From: Bacillota bacterium
GTDB lineage: Bacteria > Bacillota > Clostridia > Oscillospirales > Oscillospiraceae
Direction of reading: 5' to 3'
DNA length: 8,615 bases
NCBI GenBank assembly: GCA_029268085.1
Contig: JAJUHD010000110.1
Coordinates: 1-8,615 of the forward strand
How positions within the stretch are numbered: position 1 is the stretch's first letter; the number at the start of each line of letters is the position of its first letter. Below the pieces are notes generated by a model. That model was given only the letters and a program-made list of their open reading frames with translations, was not told the DNA's origin and made no database searches. The position numbers were made by a program, and so were the translations under genes. Below are positions 6,227 to 8,615 of this stretch, piece by piece.

Positions 6227-6769
6227 ATGAAAGTTTTGATATTGAACGGAAGTCCGCGCGTAAACGGCAATACGAGCTATGCTGTGAAAACGATTGCGGA
6301 CGGGATAAAAGAAAACACCGGACATGAGGTTGAAATTATAAATGTAACCGGGCTGAAGGTCGGCGGCTGTATCGCCTGCGACGCCTGCCAGAAGAACGGC
6401 GGGGACTGCATTATGAAGGACGATACAAAAAACGTCATTGATAAAGTGCTTGAGGCGGATGCCTTAGTTTTTGCCTCTCCTGTTTATTATTTCGGCATAT
6501 CCTCTCAGCTGAAAGCGATTCTGGATAAATTCCATTCACGCAGCGGGGATTTTAAGCGCCGGAACAAAAAGCTCGGTGTTTTCGCTGTCGGGGCGGACGA
6601 GCTCCCAAACAGGCAATACGACCTGATAAACGACCAGTTCGGCTGCGTCTGCGAGTATCTCGGCTGGGAAAAGGTTTTCGGCCTTTTTTACTCGGCCGCC
6701 GATCCCGGCGAATTGAGCAAATCGGAGAAAGCCGTAAAAGAGCTTTCAGAAGCGTGGAAGCTGTTTTAA
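6227..6769 (+). CDS. Flavodoxin-like NAD(P)H:FMN reductase / iron-sulfur flavoprotein-like protein
   Basis: A 180-residue flavodoxin-fold protein expected to bind FMN and move electrons in the cytoplasm. The N-terminal strand and phosphate-binding loop are clear (MKVLILNGSPRVNGNT, GSP at 8-10). SPVYYFGISSQLKAILDKF (84-102) is the second flavin-side motif of the NADPH-dependent FMN reductase family. Between them sits a compact cysteine cluster, C48-x2-C51-x2-C54-x6-C61. It resembles the [4Fe-4S] motif of archaeal Isf proteins but has one more residue before the last cysteine, so cluster binding is likely rather than certain. ATG 6227 has GGAGGA (6215-6220) with a 6-nt gap. It starts 31 nt after fhs with no terminator between, so co-transcription is expected. 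Its electron partner is unknown; a redox step near folate metabolism is only a guess from position. Confidence 0.85.
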   Translation: MKVLILNGSPRVNGNTSYAVKTIADGIKENTGHEVEIINVTGLKVGGCIACDACQKNGGDCIMKDDTKNVIDKVLEADALVFASPVYYFGISSQLKAILDKFHSRSGDFKRRNKKLGVFAVGADELPNRQYDLINDQFGCVCEYLGWEKVFGLFYSAADPGELSKSEKAVKELSEAWKLF

Positions 6770-7287
6770 TGGCTTACGAATACACTTTGATCCGCTCGGA
6801 CAGACGCACGCTCGCGATAGAGATAACGGAAGACGCGCGTCTTGTTATCCGCGCTCCCCGGCGCTGTCCGGCTGCATACATACGGAGCTTTGTTGAAAAT
6901 AAAAGCGGCTGGATCGAAAGCCATATGGAAAAGCAGCGCATTCGCGCCGAAAGCCGCATTCCGCTGTCGGAGGACGATGTAACGGGGCTTATCGTACGGG
7001 CGAAAAGAGAGATACCTCCGCTTGTAGAAAAGTATGCGGCGATTATGGGCTTAAGACCCGCGAGTATTAAAATAACGAGGGCGCAGAAACGCTTTGGAAG
7101 CTGCAGCTCAAAAAACCGCCTGTGCTTTTCGTACAGGCTGATTCAGTATCCGCGGGAGGCTATGGAATACGTCGTAGTTCACGAGCTTGCCCACATCATG
7201 CATAGAAACCACGGAAAGGATTTCTATGCGCTGATTGAGTCTGTAATGCCCGATTACAAAGAGCGGGACAGGCTGCTCAAAAAATAG
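6769..7287 (+). CDS. YgjP-like zinc metallopeptidase domain protein
   Basis: A 172-residue soluble protein of the YgjP/M48-type metal-dependent hydrolase family (formerly DUF45), in the wider zincin group with SprT and WssE-like proteins. The zinc site is complete: HELAH (138-142) gives two histidines and the catalytic Glu139, and His148 in NHGKDF is the third ligand. Upstream, RFGSCSSKNRLCFSYRLIQYP (109-128) matches the family block usually written as WGSCS, with Phe in place of Trp. The N-terminal part, about 1-50, shows the usual YTLIRSDRRTLAIEI and VIRAPRR segments. Family members have no firmly assigned substrate; a role in protein or DNA-protein processing is speculative. The ATG at 6769 shares its A with the preceding TAA (TAATG), implying coupling. 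An in-frame ATG at 6754 would only add five residues and deepen the overlap. Confidence 0.9.
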   Translation: MAYEYTLIRSDRRTLAIEITEDARLVIRAPRRCPAAYIRSFVENKSGWIESHMEKQRIRAESRIPLSEDDVTGLIVRAKREIPPLVEKYAAIMGLRPASIKITRAQKRFGSCSSKNRLCFSYRLIQYPREAMEYVVVHELAHIMHRNHGKDFYALIESVMPDYKERDRLLKK

Positions 7288-7295
7288 CGGCTTCC

Positions 7296-7314
7296 GGAGG
7301 AGGCTTTCGAGGAG
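7296..7314 (+). promoter_or_regulatory. Two tandem Shine-Dalgarno-like sites before the second MATE gene
   Basis: GGAGGAGG (7296-7303) and GAGGAG (7309-7314) both precede the ATG at 7322. The second has a normal 7-nt gap. The first is 18 nt away and has no start codon of its own in range, so it may be a standby ribosome site or chance. Confidence 0.5.
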
Positions 7315-7321
7315 AAATTTA

Positions 7322-8615
7322 ATGGTTACTGCAGTGAGAAACCAAACCGACGCGCTGGGGACAGAGAGCATAGGAAAGCTGATTTTTCGTCTTGCTCTGC
7401 CCGCGATTGCCGCACAGATAATAAATCTTCTTTACAGTCTTGTTGACAGAATTTATGTAGGACACATCGAGGGGATAGGGGCCTTTGCCCTTACAGGAGT
7501 CGGAGTCTGCCTGCCGCTCATAATGACAATTTCCGCCTTTGCGGCGCTGGTAAGCATGGGCGGCGCGCCGCGCGCTTCGGCCTTCCTCGGGAAAGGCGAT
7601 AAGGAAGCGGCGGAAAAAGCACTCGGCAACTGCTTTACGCTCCTTGTCCTGATGTCGCTTGCGCTCACAGCGGTCTTCCAGCTTTTCACGAAAGACCTTC
7701 TGCTTCTGTTCGGAGCGAGCGAAAACACGATCGGGTACGCTGCGGATTATATGCTCATATACAGTTTGGGTACGCTTTCCGTTCAGCTCACGCTGGGACT
7801 CAACGCCTTTATAACAGCGCAAGGCTCTGCGAAAATCGGCATGTATACTGTGCTTATCGGCGCGCTTTCGAACATTGTCCTAGACCCCGTTTTCATTTTC
7901 GCTTTAGATATGGGCGTCAGGGGCGCCGCGATCGCAACGGTTATTTCTCAGACCTTTTCGATGATCTGGACACTGCTTTTCCTGACAGGGAAAAGGACCG
8001 CAATCAGATTAAGATTCAGGTATATGAAGCCTGAGGCAAAAGTCTTTCTTCCCTGCGCCGGACTGGGGCTTGCCCCGTTTGTCATGCAAGCGTCGGAAAC
8101 TGCGCTTATGGTCTGCTTCAACTCGTCTCTGCTCAAATACGGCGGAGATTTAGCTGTCGGGGCAATGACGGTACTCGCCTGTGTAAACCAATTTTTCTGC
8201 CTGCCGCTTGCGGGGCTCGCACAGGGCGCACAGCCGGTTATGAGCTATAACTACGGCGCAAAAAATACGGAGAGGGTCAAAAAGGCGTTCAGGATATTCC
8301 TGACATCCTGCCTTGCTTATTCTATAACGCTGTGGGCGGCGGTCGAGCTTTGGCCGCGGGGCTTCATTAAGATCTTCAACAACGACAGGGCGCTTGTGGA
8401 ATTCACTGTTCCCGCGCTTCGGATATATCTGTCGGTCTGCTGCATCTTTGGGGTTCAGATTGCCTGCCGGCAGGCGTTCATTGCGCTGGGCAAGGCGAAA
8501 AGCTCCTTTTCGGCGGAGATACTCCGAAAGCTCATCCTTCTTATCCCTCTCATCTACATAATGCCGCGGCTTGAGCTGCCCGTTTCCAAGACCACAGCTA
8601 TCTATATGGCGGAGC
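7322..8615 (+). CDS. MATE family efflux transporter, MepA-like (3' end outside window)
   Basis: An inner-membrane cation-coupled antiporter, the second MATE in the window. The open frame runs 431 codons to the edge, so only a few tens of residues are probably missing, given the usual length of about 450. The N-terminus LGTESIGKLIFRLALPAIAA (12-31) followed by NLLYSLVDRIYVGHI (35-49) is typical of the MepA branch. The signature LDPVFIF (187-193) is preceded by TAQGSAKIGMY. The second repeat starts near 244 (PCAGLGLAPFVMQ) and carries QGAQPVMSYNYGAKNTERVK (301-320). It differs clearly from the first MATE (92-1492), so the two are paralogues rather than a recent duplication. It starts 34 nt after the metallopeptidase with a good ribosome binding site (7309-7314) and no terminator before it, so it probably belongs to the fhs transcript. 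The substrate is unknown. Confidence 0.93.
   Translation, partial: MVTAVRNQTDALGTESIGKLIFRLALPAIAAQIINLLYSLVDRIYVGHIEGIGAFALTGVGVCLPLIMTISAFAALVSMGGAPRASAFLGKGDKEAAEKALGNCFTLLVLMSLALTAVFQLFTKDLLLLFGASENTIGYAADYMLIYSLGTLSVQLTLGLNAFITAQGSAKIGMYTVLIGALSNIVLDPVFIFALDMGVRGAAIATVISQTFSMIWTLLFLTGKRTAIRLRFRYMKPEAKVFLPCAGLGLAPFVMQASETALMVCFNSSLLKYGGDLAVGAMTVLACVNQFFCLPLAGLAQGAQPVMSYNYGAKNTERVKKAFRIFLTSCLAYSITLWAAVELWPRGFIKIFNNDRALVEFTVPALRIYLSVCCIFGVQIACRQAFIALGKAKSSFSAEILRKLILLIPLIYIMPRLELPVSKTTAIYMAE

Noticed and set aside
7319..7822. Antisense open frame (167 codons) over the start of the second MATE gene
   Set aside because: The plus-strand frame encodes a full MATE N-terminal half with a proper ribosome site, and the antisense product resembles nothing.
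1..8615. Mobile elements, CRISPR arrays, tRNA or rRNA genes
   Set aside because: No transposase or integrase coding, no regularly spaced direct repeats, and no cloverleaf or rRNA-like sequence was seen on either strand.

Overview
The window looks like chromosomal DNA of a Clostridia-type Firmicute with a base composition near half GC, possibly of the Oscillospirales kind. This is inferred from the strong GGAGG-type ribosome binding sites, the tight gene packing, the MepA-like MATE transporters, the single-function formate-tetrahydrofolate ligase, and the mix of GC-rich codons with AT-rich intergenic DNA. No transposase, phage gene, CRISPR array, tRNA or rRNA is visible. Every recognised gene is intact except those cut by the window edges.

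Left block (1-2522, plus strand): the probable last codons of an upstream gene, a MATE-family multidrug/cation antiporter, and a type I (cytoplasmic) L-asparaginase. Each successive pair shares an ATGA stop/start overlap, so the block looks translationally coupled. It ends at a perfect 14-bp UUCG hairpin with A and T tracts on opposite sides, which can stop transcription from both directions.

Middle block (2524-4242, minus strand): a GtrA-family small membrane protein followed 15 nt later by an AI-2E/PerM-family membrane protein. They form a two-gene envelope operon that converges on the shared terminator.

Divergent control region (4243-4521): this holds a credible minus-strand promoter for the gtrA-like gene, one or two candidate plus-strand promoters for fhs, a 7-bp-arm inverted repeat around one candidate -35, an AT-rich hairpin, a possible 18-codon leader ORF, and a GC-rich foldable leader with alternative pairings just before the fhs ribosome binding site. 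It is the least explained part of the window.

Right block (4522-8615, plus strand): fhs (10-formyl-THF synthesis), a small flavoprotein with an Isf-like cysteine cluster, a YgjP-type zinc metallopeptidase whose start overlaps the preceding stop, and a second, MepA-like MATE gene cut by the window end. Gaps are at most 34 nt with no terminator visible, so these four probably share a transcript from the fhs promoter region. Their functional link is not obvious beyond one-carbon/redox metabolism and housekeeping.

I found no clear novel multi-gene system. The best leads are the fhs leader region and the fhs-flavoprotein pairing.
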